From positions 62,001 to 126,000 of the forward strand of contig NZ_BBYK01000052.1 in assembly GCF_001570365.1 (NCBI RefSeq): 64,000 bases of DNA, in the 5' to 3' direction. Source of the DNA: Microtetraspora fusca (GTDB lineage Bacteria; Actinomycetota; Actinomycetes; Streptosporangiales; Streptosporangiaceae). Positions 1 through 8,020 of this stretch are shown here, one piece after another (the first letter of the stretch is position 1; each line of letters begins with the position of its first letter). The notes under the pieces were generated by a model. It was not told the origin of the DNA, made no database searches, and saw only the letters and a program-made list of their open reading frames with translations. Made by a program: the position numbers and the translations under genes.

Positions 1-9
1 ACGGCCAAT

Positions 10-1359
10 ATGACCGCCCACGACAAGGCGGTCGAGCAGATCAGGGAGTCGTACGCCGCGATCCCCGAAGGCTCCGCGCCGCGACTGGCGAAGGCCACCA
101 CGAACCTCTTCCGCTTCCGGGAGCCGGTCAAGACGGCCAAGCTCTCCGCACGTGACCTCGACCAGGTCATCGAGGTGGACCCGGAGCGCAGGACGGCCGA
201 GGTCCAGGGCATGACGACGTACGAGAACCTCGTCGACGCCACCCTGCCGTACGGCCTGATGCCGTACGTGGTGCCCCAGTTGAAGACGATCACGCTGGGC
301 GGCGCGGTGACCGGCCTCGGCATCGAGTCCAGCAGCTTCAGGGACGGACTCCCGCACGAGTCGGTCGAGGAGCTGGAGATCCTGACCGGCGACGGGCGGA
401 TCGTCGTCGCCCGGGAAGAGGGCGAGTACGCCGACCTGTTCCGGGCCTTCCCGAACTCCTACGGCACGCTCGGCTACGCGCTGCGGATCCGGATCAAGCT
501 GGCCCCGGTGAAGCCGTTCGTCCGGTTGACCCACGTGCGCTTCACCGACGCCGCCAAGTGCATGCTCGCCATGCAGGAGATCTGCCAGAGCGGCGAGCAT
601 GACGGCGAGCGGGTCGACTTCGTCGACGGCACCTACTTCGGTCCCGACGAGCTCTACGTCACGATCGGCACGTTCGCCGACACGGCGCCGTACGTGTCCG
701 ACTACACCGGGATGCGCATCTACTACCAGTCGCTGCGCACGCGCACCCGTGACTGGCTGACCGTCCGCGACTACCTCTGGCGCTGGGACACCGACTGGTT
801 CTGGTGCTCGCGCGCGTTCGGCGTGCAGCAGCCGCTGGTCCGCTCGCTCCTGCCGCGCCGCTGGCTCCGCTCCGACGTCTACCGCCGCCTCGTCGGCCTC
901 GACCAGAGGTACGGCATGACCGCGCGGCTGGACCGCTGGCGCGACCGGCCGGTGCAGGAGTCGGTCATCCAGGACGTCGAGGTGCCGCTGGAGCGGGGCG
1001 CCGAGTTCCTGGAGTTCTTCCAGGAGCAGGTCGGCATGACGCCGGTCTGGATGTGCCCGCTGAAGGCGACGCGGCAGTGGTCGCTCTATCCGCTGGAGCC
1101 CGGCCGGCTCTACGTGAACTTCGGCTTCTGGGGAATGGTGCCGCTGCCCAGAGGCACGCACGACGGTCATCACAACCGTTTGATCGAGAACGCCGTGCAC
1201 GAGCTGGAGGGGCACAAGTCCCTCTACTCCTCCTCCTTCTATGAGCGGGAGGAATTCTGGCGGCTGTACAACGGGGACGCCTACTGGCCGGTCAAACACG
1301 CCTACGACCCCGGCGGGCGCTTGCTCGACCTGTATGAGAAGTGTGTACGGGGAAGGTGA
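10..1359 (+). CDS. tmsA: FAD-dependent oxidoreductase, TmsA/BfaA-like (10-methyl fatty acid synthesis)
   Basis: A 449-residue flavoprotein with a PCMH-type FAD-binding domain at about residues 45-165; the stretch GGAVTGLGIESSSFRDG is the typical flavin-contacting segment. The C-terminal part ends with YDPGGRLLDLYEKCV, usual for this oxidoreductase group. It lies 3 bp before a cyclopropane-synthase-like methyltransferase. That pair is known from mycobacteria and other actinobacteria, where the methyltransferase makes a 10-methylene acyl chain and the flavoprotein reduces it to the 10-methyl (tuberculostearic-type) chain. The assignment rests on this pairing and on length (mycobacterial relatives are about 440 residues). 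The ATG is only 10 bases inside the window, so an upstream start cannot be excluded. Alternative: an unspecialised sterol-reductase-like FAD enzyme. Confidence 0.75.
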   Translation: MTAHDKAVEQIRESYAAIPEGSAPRLAKATTNLFRFREPVKTAKLSARDLDQVIEVDPERRTAEVQGMTTYENLVDATLPYGLMPYVVPQLKTITLGGAVTGLGIESSSFRDGLPHESVEELEILTGDGRIVVAREEGEYADLFRAFPNSYGTLGYALRIRIKLAPVKPFVRLTHVRFTDAAKCMLAMQEICQSGEHDGERVDFVDGTYFGPDELYVTIGTFADTAPYVSDYTGMRIYYQSLRTRTRDWLTVRDYLWRWDTDWFWCSRAFGVQQPLVRSLLPRRWLRSDVYRRLVGLDQRYGMTARLDRWRDRPVQESVIQDVEVPLERGAEFLEFFQEQVGMTPVWMCPLKATRQWSLYPLEPGRLYVNFGFWGMVPLPRGTHDGHHNRLIENAVHELEGHKSLYSSSFYEREEFWRLYNGDAYWPVKHAYDPGGRLLDLYEKCVRGR

Positions 1360-1362
1360 TCA

Positions 1363-2622
1363 ATGAAACTCGCCGAGATCTTCGAGAAGATCGTTGGTCC
1401 GGACGCGGGCGTGCAGTTCGTCGCATATGACGGGAGCAAAGCGGGTTCCCCCTCCGCCGACGTCCGCATTGAGGTGAAGTCGCCCATCGCGGTCGCGTAT
1501 CTCGCGCAGGCTCCGGGTGAACTCGGTCTGGCCCGGGCGTACGTCTCCGGCCACATCGACGTCCACGGCGACATGTACGAGCTGCTCAACCGGATGTGGT
1601 CGCTGACGCTCAACGACATCCCGCTCAGCGAGAAGATCGCGGCCGTGCGGGCGCTCGGCACCAAGCCGCTGTTGATGCGGGTGCCGCCGCCGCCCCAGGA
1701 GATGCGGCGCAGCACGCTGGCCCGGCTCGGCAGCCGGCACGCCAAGAAGCGCGACGCCGAGGCGATCCACCACCACTACGACGTCTCCAACCGGTTCTAC
1801 GAGTGGGTGCTCGGCCCCTCCATGGCGTACACGTGCGCGGTCTTCCCGACGGCGGACGCCACGCTGGAGGAGGCGCAGTACACCAAGTTCGACCTGGTGG
1901 CCAAGAAGCTGGACCTCCAGCCCGGCATGCGGCTGCTCGACATCGGCTGCGGCTGGGGCGGCATGGTCATGCACGCCGCCCGCGAGTACGGTGTGAAGGC
2001 CCTCGGTGTCACGCTGTCGCGGCAGCAGGCCGAGTGGGCGCAGAAGGCCATCGCCGAGGCCGGCCTGTCCGAGCTGGCCGAGGTCCGCTTCATGGACTAT
2101 CGCGACGTCAAGGAGTCGGGCTTCGACCGGGTCAGCTCGATCGGCCTCACCGAGCACATCGGCAAGGACAACCTGCCGTCGTACTTCTCCTTCCTGTACA
2201 GCAAGCTCAAGCCGGGCGGGCGGCTGCTCAACCACTGCATCACCCGCCCGACCGGCAAGGAGAAGACGATCAACAAGGGCGGTTTCATCAACCGCTACGT
2301 CTTCCCGGACGGCGAGCTGGAGTCGGTGGGCCACCTGGTCCGCCAGATGGAGGACACCGGGTTCGAGATCCGCCACCAGGAGAACCTCCGCGAGCACTAC
2401 GCGCTCACGCTGCGCGAGTGGTGCGCCAACCTCGACGCCCACTGGGACGAGGCGGTCCAGGAGGTCGGCCGGGGCATCGCCCGGGTGTGGCGGCTCTACA
2501 TGGCCGGCTGCGTGGTCGGGTTCGAGCGCAACAAGGTCCAGCTCCACCAGGTCCTCGGCGTCAAGCTCGGCCGTGAGGCGCGGTCCCACGTGGCGCTCCG
2601 CCCGTCGCTCGACTGGCCGTGA
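1363..2622 (+). CDS. tmsB: Cyclopropane-fatty-acyl-phospholipid synthase family methyltransferase, TmsB/BfaB/UfaA1-like
   Basis: A 419-residue SAM-dependent methyltransferase of the CFA synthase family. Motif I (LLDIGCGWGGM) sits near residue 191, and the RDAEAIHHHYDVSNRFYE segment before it is typical of the family. It acts on the double bond of membrane phospholipid acyl chains. Next to the FAD oxidoreductase it most likely makes the 10-methylene intermediate of 10-methyl branched fatty acids rather than a cyclopropane. A GGGGAAGG ribosome site precedes the ATG, which follows the upstream stop after only 3 bp, so the two genes are surely co-transcribed. Length is normal. True cyclopropane formation is the main alternative. 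Confidence 0.85.
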   Translation: MKLAEIFEKIVGPDAGVQFVAYDGSKAGSPSADVRIEVKSPIAVAYLAQAPGELGLARAYVSGHIDVHGDMYELLNRMWSLTLNDIPLSEKIAAVRALGTKPLLMRVPPPPQEMRRSTLARLGSRHAKKRDAEAIHHHYDVSNRFYEWVLGPSMAYTCAVFPTADATLEEAQYTKFDLVAKKLDLQPGMRLLDIGCGWGGMVMHAAREYGVKALGVTLSRQQAEWAQKAIAEAGLSELAEVRFMDYRDVKESGFDRVSSIGLTEHIGKDNLPSYFSFLYSKLKPGGRLLNHCITRPTGKEKTINKGGFINRYVFPDGELESVGHLVRQMEDTGFEIRHQENLREHYALTLREWCANLDAHWDEAVQEVGRGIARVWRLYMAGCVVGFERNKVQLHQVLGVKLGREARSHVALRPSLDWP

Positions 2623-2664
2623 GCCCGGGCGGAGGCCGTCCGCAGTGCTACGCCGCCCTGACCG

Positions 2665-4188
2665 CTACCGCAGCTCCCGCTTGAGGATCTTGCCGGTGGC
2701 GGTCATGGGCAGGGCGTCGCGGAACTCGACGATCCGCGGGTACTTGTAGGCCGCCATCATCTCGCGGCTCCACGCGATCAGCTCGTCGTCCGTGACCGTC
2801 GCGTCCGCCTTGCGGATGACGTACGCCTTGATCTCCTCGCCGTGCGAGTCGTGCGGGACGCCGACGACCGCGGCGAGCGAGACGGCGGGGTGGGTCATCA
2901 GCACCTCCTCGATCTCGCGCGGGTAGACGTTGAAGCCGCCGCGGATGATCATGTCCTTGGCGCGGTCCACGATGAAGTAGTAGCCGTCCTCGTCGCGCCT
3001 GGCCACGTCGCCGGTGCGGAACCAGCCGTCCTTCATGACCTCGGCCGTCGCCTCGGGCCGGTTGTAGTAGCCCTTCATGACGTTGTGGCCGCGGACGGCG
3101 ATCTCGCCCAGCTCGTCCTGGGTGTTCCACTCGGCGTCGATGAGCTTCATCTCCACGCCCCAGACGGGGGTGCCGATCGAGCCGGGCTTCGTCGGCCGGC
3201 CCGGCTGGTTGAAGGCCGCCACCGGGGACGTCTCCGACAGGCCGTACCCTTCGAGAACGCCGACGCCGAAGGTCGCCGAGAAGTCCTTGAGCACCTCGAC
3301 CGGGATCGCCGCGCCTCCGGAGACGGCGGTGACCAGGGTGGAGGGCACCTCGGCGGCGCCGGTGTGGACCGCGGTCAGCATCGCCCAGTACATCGTGGGC
3401 ACACCGGCGAACATCGTGACCTTCTCCGCGGCCATCAGCTTGAGGGCCTCGGCCGGCTCGAAACGGGGCAGCAGTACCAGCGCCGCGCGCCGCCGGAACC
3501 CGACGTTCATCATCGTGGTCTGGCCGAAGGAGTGGAACAGCGGCAGCGTGGCGAGGAAGACGTCGTCACCCTGGTGGGGGAACATGTCGTCGCTCACCAT
3601 GGCGTTGAGCAGCATGTTCTGGTGGCTCAGCTCGGCGCCCTTGGGCTGTCCGGTGGTCCCGCTGGTGTAGAGGATGACGGCCGTGTCGTCGGGCGCCGTC
3701 TGCACCGTCTCGAACTCGCCGGATATCCCGTCGAGCGCCGCCCACAGCGACTCGCCGTACGGCGACTCCGTGGCGAACGCCTGCGCGGGCAGCACGAAGA
3801 AGTGCTCAGCGCCGGACTCCTCGAAGCCCTTGCGGCCACGCTCGCCGAGCGGGAGCTCCGGGGTGCCCTCGAAGCAGAAGAACGCCTTCGCCTCGGAGTC
3901 GTCGAGGTGGTAGGAGATCTCCCGCGACTGGAGGAGCACGTTCAGCGGGACGACGGTCGCGCCCGTCTTGAGGATGCCGAAGTAGACGAAGGGGAAGTAG
4001 GGGAGGTTCGGGCAGGCCAGCGCCACCTTGTCGCCCTTGCCGACGCCGCGTGAGACGAGCAGGTTCGCCACCTGGTTGGCGACGGTGTTGACGAGGGAGT
4101 AGGGCAGGCGAAGATCCCCGAAGATCACGGCGGTCCGGTCCGGGAATTCACGGGCGCTGTCTTCGAGCACGACAGAAAGATTGAGCAT
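2665..4188 (-). CDS. Long-chain fatty-acid--CoA ligase (AMP-forming, FadD-like)
   Basis: An acyl-adenylate-forming enzyme of about 507 residues. The ATP/AMP-binding loop reads LYTSGTTGQPKG near residue 178, followed by GYGLSETSPV, the TGD motif and a C-terminal lid domain ending in the TATGKILKREL segment with the catalytic lysine. It should activate fatty acids as acyl-AMP and then acyl-CoA in the cytosol. An in-frame ATG lies 18 bases further upstream (4206), but GAGGAG stands 5 bases before the ATG at 4188, so I take the shorter form. It converges with the methyltransferase gene and is divergent from a P450 across a TetR-type palindrome. Supplying or recycling acyl-CoA for lipid remodelling is plausible but unproven. 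Confidence 0.9.
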   Translation of the reverse strand: MLNLSVVLEDSAREFPDRTAVIFGDLRLPYSLVNTVANQVANLLVSRGVGKGDKVALACPNLPYFPFVYFGILKTGATVVPLNVLLQSREISYHLDDSEAKAFFCFEGTPELPLGERGRKGFEESGAEHFFVLPAQAFATESPYGESLWAALDGISGEFETVQTAPDDTAVILYTSGTTGQPKGAELSHQNMLLNAMVSDDMFPHQGDDVFLATLPLFHSFGQTTMMNVGFRRRAALVLLPRFEPAEALKLMAAEKVTMFAGVPTMYWAMLTAVHTGAAEVPSTLVTAVSGGAAIPVEVLKDFSATFGVGVLEGYGLSETSPVAAFNQPGRPTKPGSIGTPVWGVEMKLIDAEWNTQDELGEIAVRGHNVMKGYYNRPEATAEVMKDGWFRTGDVARRDEDGYYFIVDRAKDMIIRGGFNVYPREIEEVLMTHPAVSLAAVVGVPHDSHGEEIKAYVIRKADATVTDDELIAWSREMMAAYKYPRIVEFRDALPMTATGKILKRELR

Positions 4189-4217
4189 CGCCGCTCCTCG
4201 GTTCATGGGGGGTTACA

Positions 4218-4233
4218 TACCGACCGGTTGGTA
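4218..4233. promoter_or_regulatory. TetR-type operator palindrome upstream of the acyl-CoA ligase
   Basis: TACCGACCGGTTGGTA is an 8+8 palindrome with a single mismatch. It lies 29 bp upstream of the ligase start and 124 bp upstream of the P450 start. The form ACCGACCGGTCGGT is common for TetR-family repressors of lipid genes in actinobacteria. No TetR gene lies in the window, so the regulator would act from elsewhere. Confidence 0.5.
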
Positions 4234-4357
4234 ACACACCGTACTAGGAGATCGCCCGGAATGTCATGATCGCGGGAACATCTGGCGCGGGTACGGGCGC
4301 TGTGGCAGCATCAAAACCGAACGGCATTCCAGTCATCGCCGACCCGGGAGTCCGCCC

Positions 4358-5629
4358 ATGACTTCTCAGCCCGTGGAACGCACGCCGATCAGGTCGGCGG
4401 CCGACGTCAATCTGACCGACTGGGACTTCTGGGCCCGGCCCATGGAGGAGCGCGAGCGCGCCTTCGCGTTGCTCCGCGGCCTGGAGACGCCCGCGTTCTT
4501 CGCCGAGCCCGAGTCGCCGTTCGCGACCGTCGGCCCCGGCTACTACGCCCTCGCCCGGCACGCCGACATCGTCGAGGTGAGCCGGAACCCCGAGATCTTC
4601 TGCTCCGGTGACGGCGGCTCGACGAACATCATCGACATGCCCGCCGAGTTCGCCGAGTACTTCGGCTCGATGATCAATATGGACGACCCGCGGCACGCCC
4701 GGCTGCGCCGGATCGTCTCGCGGGCGTTCACGCCGCGGATGATCAAGCAGTTCGAGGCCGACGTCGAGGCGGCGGCCGCAGGCATCGTCGACGACCTGCT
4801 GGAGACCGGGCCGGGGTGCGACTTCGTCACCGAGGTGGCCGCCCGCCTCCCCTTGAAGATCATCTGCGACATGATGGGCATCGCCGAGCGGGACTACGGG
4901 TTCGTCTTCGACCGGTCCAACATCATCCTCGGGGCCGGCGACCCAGAGTACGTCGCCGACCAGGAGGCCATCGCCACCGCGCTGCTCTCCGCCGGGATGG
5001 ACCTGCAGCAGCTCGTGCAGGAGCTCGCCGCCCACCGCGCCGACAACCCCACCGACGATCTCACCTCGGCGCTCGTCAACGCCAACATCGACGGTGAGCG
5101 GCTGACCGCGCAGGAGCTCGGCTCGTTCTTCATCCTGCTCGTCGTGGCCGGCAACGAGACCACCCGCAACGCCATCTCGTACGGCATGCGCCTGCTCACG
5201 CTCCACCCCGAGCAGCGCAGGCTGTGGACCGACGACCTCGCCGCGCGCACGCCGGGCGCGGTCGAGGAGATCGTACGGCTCGCCTCACCGGTCAACTACA
5301 TGCGCCGCAAGGTCACCCGCGACCACGAGATGAACGGCACGCTGTACCGGAAGGGCGAGAAGGTCGTCCTCTACTACTGGTCGGCGAACCGGGACGAGTC
5401 GGTGTTCACCGACCCGCTCCGCTTCGACATCCTCCGCGATCCCAACCCGCACCTGGGCTTCGGCGGGCCGGGCCCGCACTTCTGCCTCGGCGCTCACCTG
5501 GCCCGGCGGGAGATCAGCGTGATGTTCCGCGAGCTGCTCACACGGGTGCCGGGGATCGAGGTGGGCGAGCCGGAGCTGCTCTTCTCCAGCTTCATCAACG
5601 GCACCAAGCACATGACCTGCACGTTCTGA
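4358..5629 (+). CDS. Cytochrome P450 (CYP124/125/142-like clade)
   Basis: A 423-residue soluble P450. Visible signatures are the I-helix oxygen-activation motif AGNETTRN near residue 263, the K-helix ExxR (EIVR) near 308, and the haem loop FGGPGPHFCLGAHLAR with the thiolate cysteine near 377. The haem-loop wording and the N-terminus resemble actinobacterial P450s that oxidise sterol side chains or methyl-branched lipids (CYP124/125/142), though the substrate cannot be read from sequence. A GGGAG site stands 7 bases before the ATG. The neighbouring acyl-CoA ligase and branched-fatty-acid genes fit a lipid substrate. No ferredoxin or reductase gene is adjacent, so redox partners must come from elsewhere. 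Confidence 0.93.
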   Translation: MTSQPVERTPIRSAADVNLTDWDFWARPMEERERAFALLRGLETPAFFAEPESPFATVGPGYYALARHADIVEVSRNPEIFCSGDGGSTNIIDMPAEFAEYFGSMINMDDPRHARLRRIVSRAFTPRMIKQFEADVEAAAAGIVDDLLETGPGCDFVTEVAARLPLKIICDMMGIAERDYGFVFDRSNIILGAGDPEYVADQEAIATALLSAGMDLQQLVQELAAHRADNPTDDLTSALVNANIDGERLTAQELGSFFILLVVAGNETTRNAISYGMRLLTLHPEQRRLWTDDLAARTPGAVEEIVRLASPVNYMRRKVTRDHEMNGTLYRKGEKVVLYYWSANRDESVFTDPLRFDILRDPNPHLGFGGPGPHFCLGAHLARREISVMFRELLTRVPGIEVGEPELLFSSFINGTKHMTCTF

Positions 5630-5638
5630 CGTGGGTGC

Positions 5639-5660
5639 CCCGGTCGGCTAGCCGACCGGG
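5639..5660. terminator. Bidirectional terminator hairpin between convergent genes
   Basis: A perfect 22-bp palindrome centred on a TA dinucleotide lies 10 bp past the P450 stop. The TAG stop codon of the minus-strand gene (5648-5650) is inside the palindrome, near its centre. There is no strong U-tract, as is usual in GC-rich actinobacteria. Confidence 0.6.
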
Positions 5661-7741
5661 CGGATCCGCTTGAAGACCGTGTTGATGTCGGGCAGCAGCT
5701 CGTTCTTCTGCTTGGGCACCTGCATGTAGACGATCGTGGGCAGCTCGCCGCCCGCGTCCAGGGCCGCGACGACCGCGGTGGTCTGCTCGGCGCCCGACTT
5801 CACCGTGTACGCCACGAGCTGACCGGTCATGCCGCCCCGCGACACCCGCTGCTGGGCGGCCTTGGAGACCTTGTTGTCCTTGTCGAAGAGCCTCTGCCGG
5901 GCCTGGAGCATCACCGAGTTGATCACCGGGCCGAGGTCGTCCCCGGCGGTGTACTTCGCGGCGAGCGACTTCTCCAGCGGCCCGGTCATCACCTGGGCGA
6001 ACTGCGGCTTGCCCCCGGGCGTCATCCCGGCCGCCACGTACTGGCGGGTGGCGAAGCCGTACGTGTCGTGGATGTGCTGGCTGCGCTGGTCGAGCGTCCA
6101 GGGGCCGCCGAACTTGGGCAGCGTGATCTTGCCCTCGGAGTCGGTGACCGTCCCGGCCACCGGAGACGGCGTGCCCTTGTACGTCGGCAGGGCGGGGAGC
6201 GACTGCGGCTTGGCGGCGACCGGCGCCGACTGCTTGGCGGACGGCTTGCTGGACGGCGTCGTGTCGTCCGGGGAGTCGCCGCTCAGCGGGCCGGAGACGA
6301 ACGCCCACACCAGCGCGGCGACCAGCGCGATGACCACCGTGCCGAGCAGCGCGAACAGCCAGATCGGCCGCCTGTTCTCGTCCTCGTAGTAATCGTCGTT
6401 CGGGTCGCGCTCACCCTCGGGGCCGAAGACGGTGTTCCACAGCTCCTCCTGGCGGTGCGCCGGAGGGGTCTTCGGGCCGCTGATCTGGCCGGCCGTGACG
6501 AACGGCCGGTACGGGTCGTCGGCGCGCTCCATGCCCCCCTGGGGCGCTTGGCCGTGCGGGCCGGCGGCTGGGGGGAAGCCGGGGTGCTGCTGCGGGGCGG
6601 GATGCCCGGCGGGCGGCGGACCGCCGGGGGCCGCCTGCGGGGGCGCGGTGGGCGCGGGCATCGACATCGTCGAGTCCGGCGCGGGCGCCGACGGGGTGGG
6701 CAGGGACATCGTGGCGTCGGCGGCCGCGGCCCCGCCGAAGGCCAAGCGGTCGTCGCGCAGCGGGTCCGGACGGTCCTGCCGCACGCCCAGCGGATCCGGG
6801 CGCATCGGGTCGGGCGCCAGCGGATCCGGACGCATCGGGTCGGGCGCCAGCGGATCGGGCCGGTCCGCAGAGGGGCCGGAGCGCAGAGGGTCCTGGCGGA
6901 TGCCGAGCGGGTCGTCGCGCAACGGGTCGGGACGGTCCTGCCGCACGCCCAGCGGGTCCGGGCGCATCGGGTCGGGCGCCAGCGGGTCGGGGCGGGAGGA
7001 GTCCGTGGGAAGGGGGTCGGGCCACATCGGCTCCGGCCGCCTGCCGTTGTCCTGGCGGGCCGGCTCGCTCCAGGCCGAGTCCTGGCGGGCGGGCTCCGGC
7101 CACATGCTGTCCTGTCGCGCGTGCTCCCGCCGGGGCGTCTCCCACACGTCTTGGCGCGATTGCTCGGACCACGCGTCCTGACGCGCGGGTTCGGGGCGCA
7201 CGCCCAGCGGGTCGCTCCCGTACGAGGCCGGCGGCGGCGGGAGGAAGGGGTTGGGACCGGTCGCGTGCTGCGACGACTGCGGCATGCCGTACGGGTCGTC
7301 GGCGCGGGTGTCGCCGTAGGAGGCCGCCGGGGGAAGGTACGCGTCGCGCGCCTCTCCACCATAAGAGGGGTTCCCTGAGGGGCCCATTGGTGGGTACTGT
7401 CCGGTGTGCCGCGACGGATCCGCGGCGTGTTCGGCCGCCTCGAACGACCGCGCGGACGGCGTGAACGACGAGCCCGGAGGGACCTCGGGCCACGCGGGCG
7501 GGACCTCCGGCCACGCCGGCGTCCGCTGCGACTCGCTGTGCTCCGAGGGCACGGTACCTCCCGTGATCATGCCCGAATTGGGTGCGCCTGGCATGATCTC
7601 ATGCGAACCTGGCGACGCCGTATGGAAACCCGAGAATGCTCCGCGGAATTGCTCGCCCGTCGGGTCGGTCGGCGGGTCCTGCATCGGAAGATCCGTCTGC
7701 GGGAATTCCGGGCCCGAACCCGGCTGGACTGAGTTCACCAC
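5648..7741 (-). CDS. Proline-rich repeat protein with one membrane segment and an extracytoplasmic domain, unknown function
   Basis: A 697-residue protein in three parts. Residues 1 to about 450 are low-complexity, rich in Pro, Asp, Arg and Gln, with two repeat types: a PARQDxxW-like unit (about 185-245) and a [15 protein letters not shown]-like unit (about 250-335). One hydrophobic helix ([20 protein letters not shown]) at about 459-480 follows an acidic and basic stretch. The last 210 residues form a folded-looking, probably extracellular domain with no family I recognise. No signal peptide precedes the repeats, so the repeat half should be cytoplasmic. The start is GTG at 7741, directly followed by a second GTG, with no clear ribosome site but an AT-rich stretch just upstream, so it may be leaderless. 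Divergent from leuS. Proteins of this shape are common in Streptosporangiales. Confidence 0.8.
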   Translation of the reverse strand: MVNSVQPGSGPEFPQTDLPMQDPPTDPTGEQFRGAFSGFHTASPGSHEIMPGAPNSGMITGGTVPSEHSESQRTPAWPEVPPAWPEVPPGSSFTPSARSFEAAEHAADPSRHTGQYPPMGPSGNPSYGGEARDAYLPPAASYGDTRADDPYGMPQSSQHATGPNPFLPPPPASYGSDPLGVRPEPARQDAWSEQSRQDVWETPRREHARQDSMWPEPARQDSAWSEPARQDNGRRPEPMWPDPLPTDSSRPDPLAPDPMRPDPLGVRQDRPDPLRDDPLGIRQDPLRSGPSADRPDPLAPDPMRPDPLAPDPMRPDPLGVRQDRPDPLRDDRLAFGGAAAADATMSLPTPSAPAPDSTMSMPAPTAPPQAAPGGPPPAGHPAPQQHPGFPPAAGPHGQAPQGGMERADDPYRPFVTAGQISGPKTPPAHRQEELWNTVFGPEGERDPNDDYYEDENRRPIWLFALLGTVVIALVAALVWAFVSGPLSGDSPDDTTPSSKPSAKQSAPVAAKPQSLPALPTYKGTPSPVAGTVTDSEGKITLPKFGGPWTLDQRSQHIHDTYGFATRQYVAAGMTPGGKPQFAQVMTGPLEKSLAAKYTAGDDLGPVINSVMLQARQRLFDKDNKVSKAAQQRVSRGGMTGQLVAYTVKSGAEQTTAVVAALDAGGELPTIVYMQVPKQKNELLPDINTVFKRIRPVG
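6761..6984 (-). repeat. Tandem in-frame repeats inside the proline-rich protein gene
   Basis: A block of about 60 bp beginning at 6761 recurs at 6923, an offset of 162 bp (54 codons), with few mismatches. Between and within them, shorter units repeat around 6795-6870. All offsets keep the reading frame, so repeat number can change without breaking the gene. Confidence 0.75.
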
Positions 7742-7874
7742 AGCGAAGAGAGTAAACTAAAAGGACATAGACGGTCACAGCGGATCTATCACCTTGCCGT
7801 ATCTCCGTCCAGATGCGATGCCGTCCGGATAGATCCTGAAGCGACGCTCTTGCCGTCTGCGCTACCCTTGGTAT

Positions 7875-7919
7875 ATGCGCGCCGCGACCCTGCTTGCTTG
7901 GCCGCATCGACTGGGCTGA
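7875..7919 (+). CDS. Possible 14-codon leader peptide upstream of leuS
   Basis: A short frame reading [14 protein letters not shown], with three Leu codons (CTG CTT in tandem, then CTG). Its stop lies in the loop of the 7901-7936 stem-loop. A TACCCT -10 candidate at 7863-7868 would place the transcript start at the A of this ATG, making it leaderless; an alternative -10 (TATATG, 7872-7877) with TTGCCG (7850-7855) would start the transcript inside it and abolish it. Translation is therefore unproven, but Leu codons ahead of a leucyl-tRNA synthetase are suggestive of attenuation. Confidence 0.35.
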   Translation: MRAATLLAWPHRLG

Positions 7920-7960
7920 TTCTCCCTCGATGCGGCTGCCCCTCGTGCGAAGCGGGGGGC
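7901..7960 (+). promoter_or_regulatory. leuS leader with stem-loop and terminator-like hairpin (candidate attenuator)
   Basis: Two adjacent structures can be seen. A perfect 10-bp stem (7901-7910 with 7927-7936, 16-nt loop) is followed at once by an 8-bp GC stem (7938-7945 with 7953-7960, loop TGCGAAG) that runs into TTTGTTGTG, like an intrinsic terminator. It ends about 60 bp before the leuS start. The two stems do not overlap, so a classical mutually exclusive fold is not obvious. No T-box sequence was found. Confidence 0.5.
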
Positions 7961-8020
7961 TTTGTTGTGAGCAGGCGCCCTCACCGTGCCTTTAAGGAAA
8001 GCATCCCTTCGGGAGTTGAC

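Noticed and set aside
6761-6984. Repeat array that could look like CRISPR
   Set aside because: The repeats are in frame, coding, not evenly spaced by unique spacers, and belong to the proline-rich protein.
7742-8020. T-box riboswitch before leuS
   Set aside because: The conserved T-box sequence and specifier-loop layout are not seen; only a stem-loop and a terminator-like hairpin are present.
7850-8020. N-terminal extension of LeuS by 57 residues
   Set aside because: Sequence is not synthetase-like and covers the leader hairpins; GTG 8021 has a ribosome site and gives the family start.
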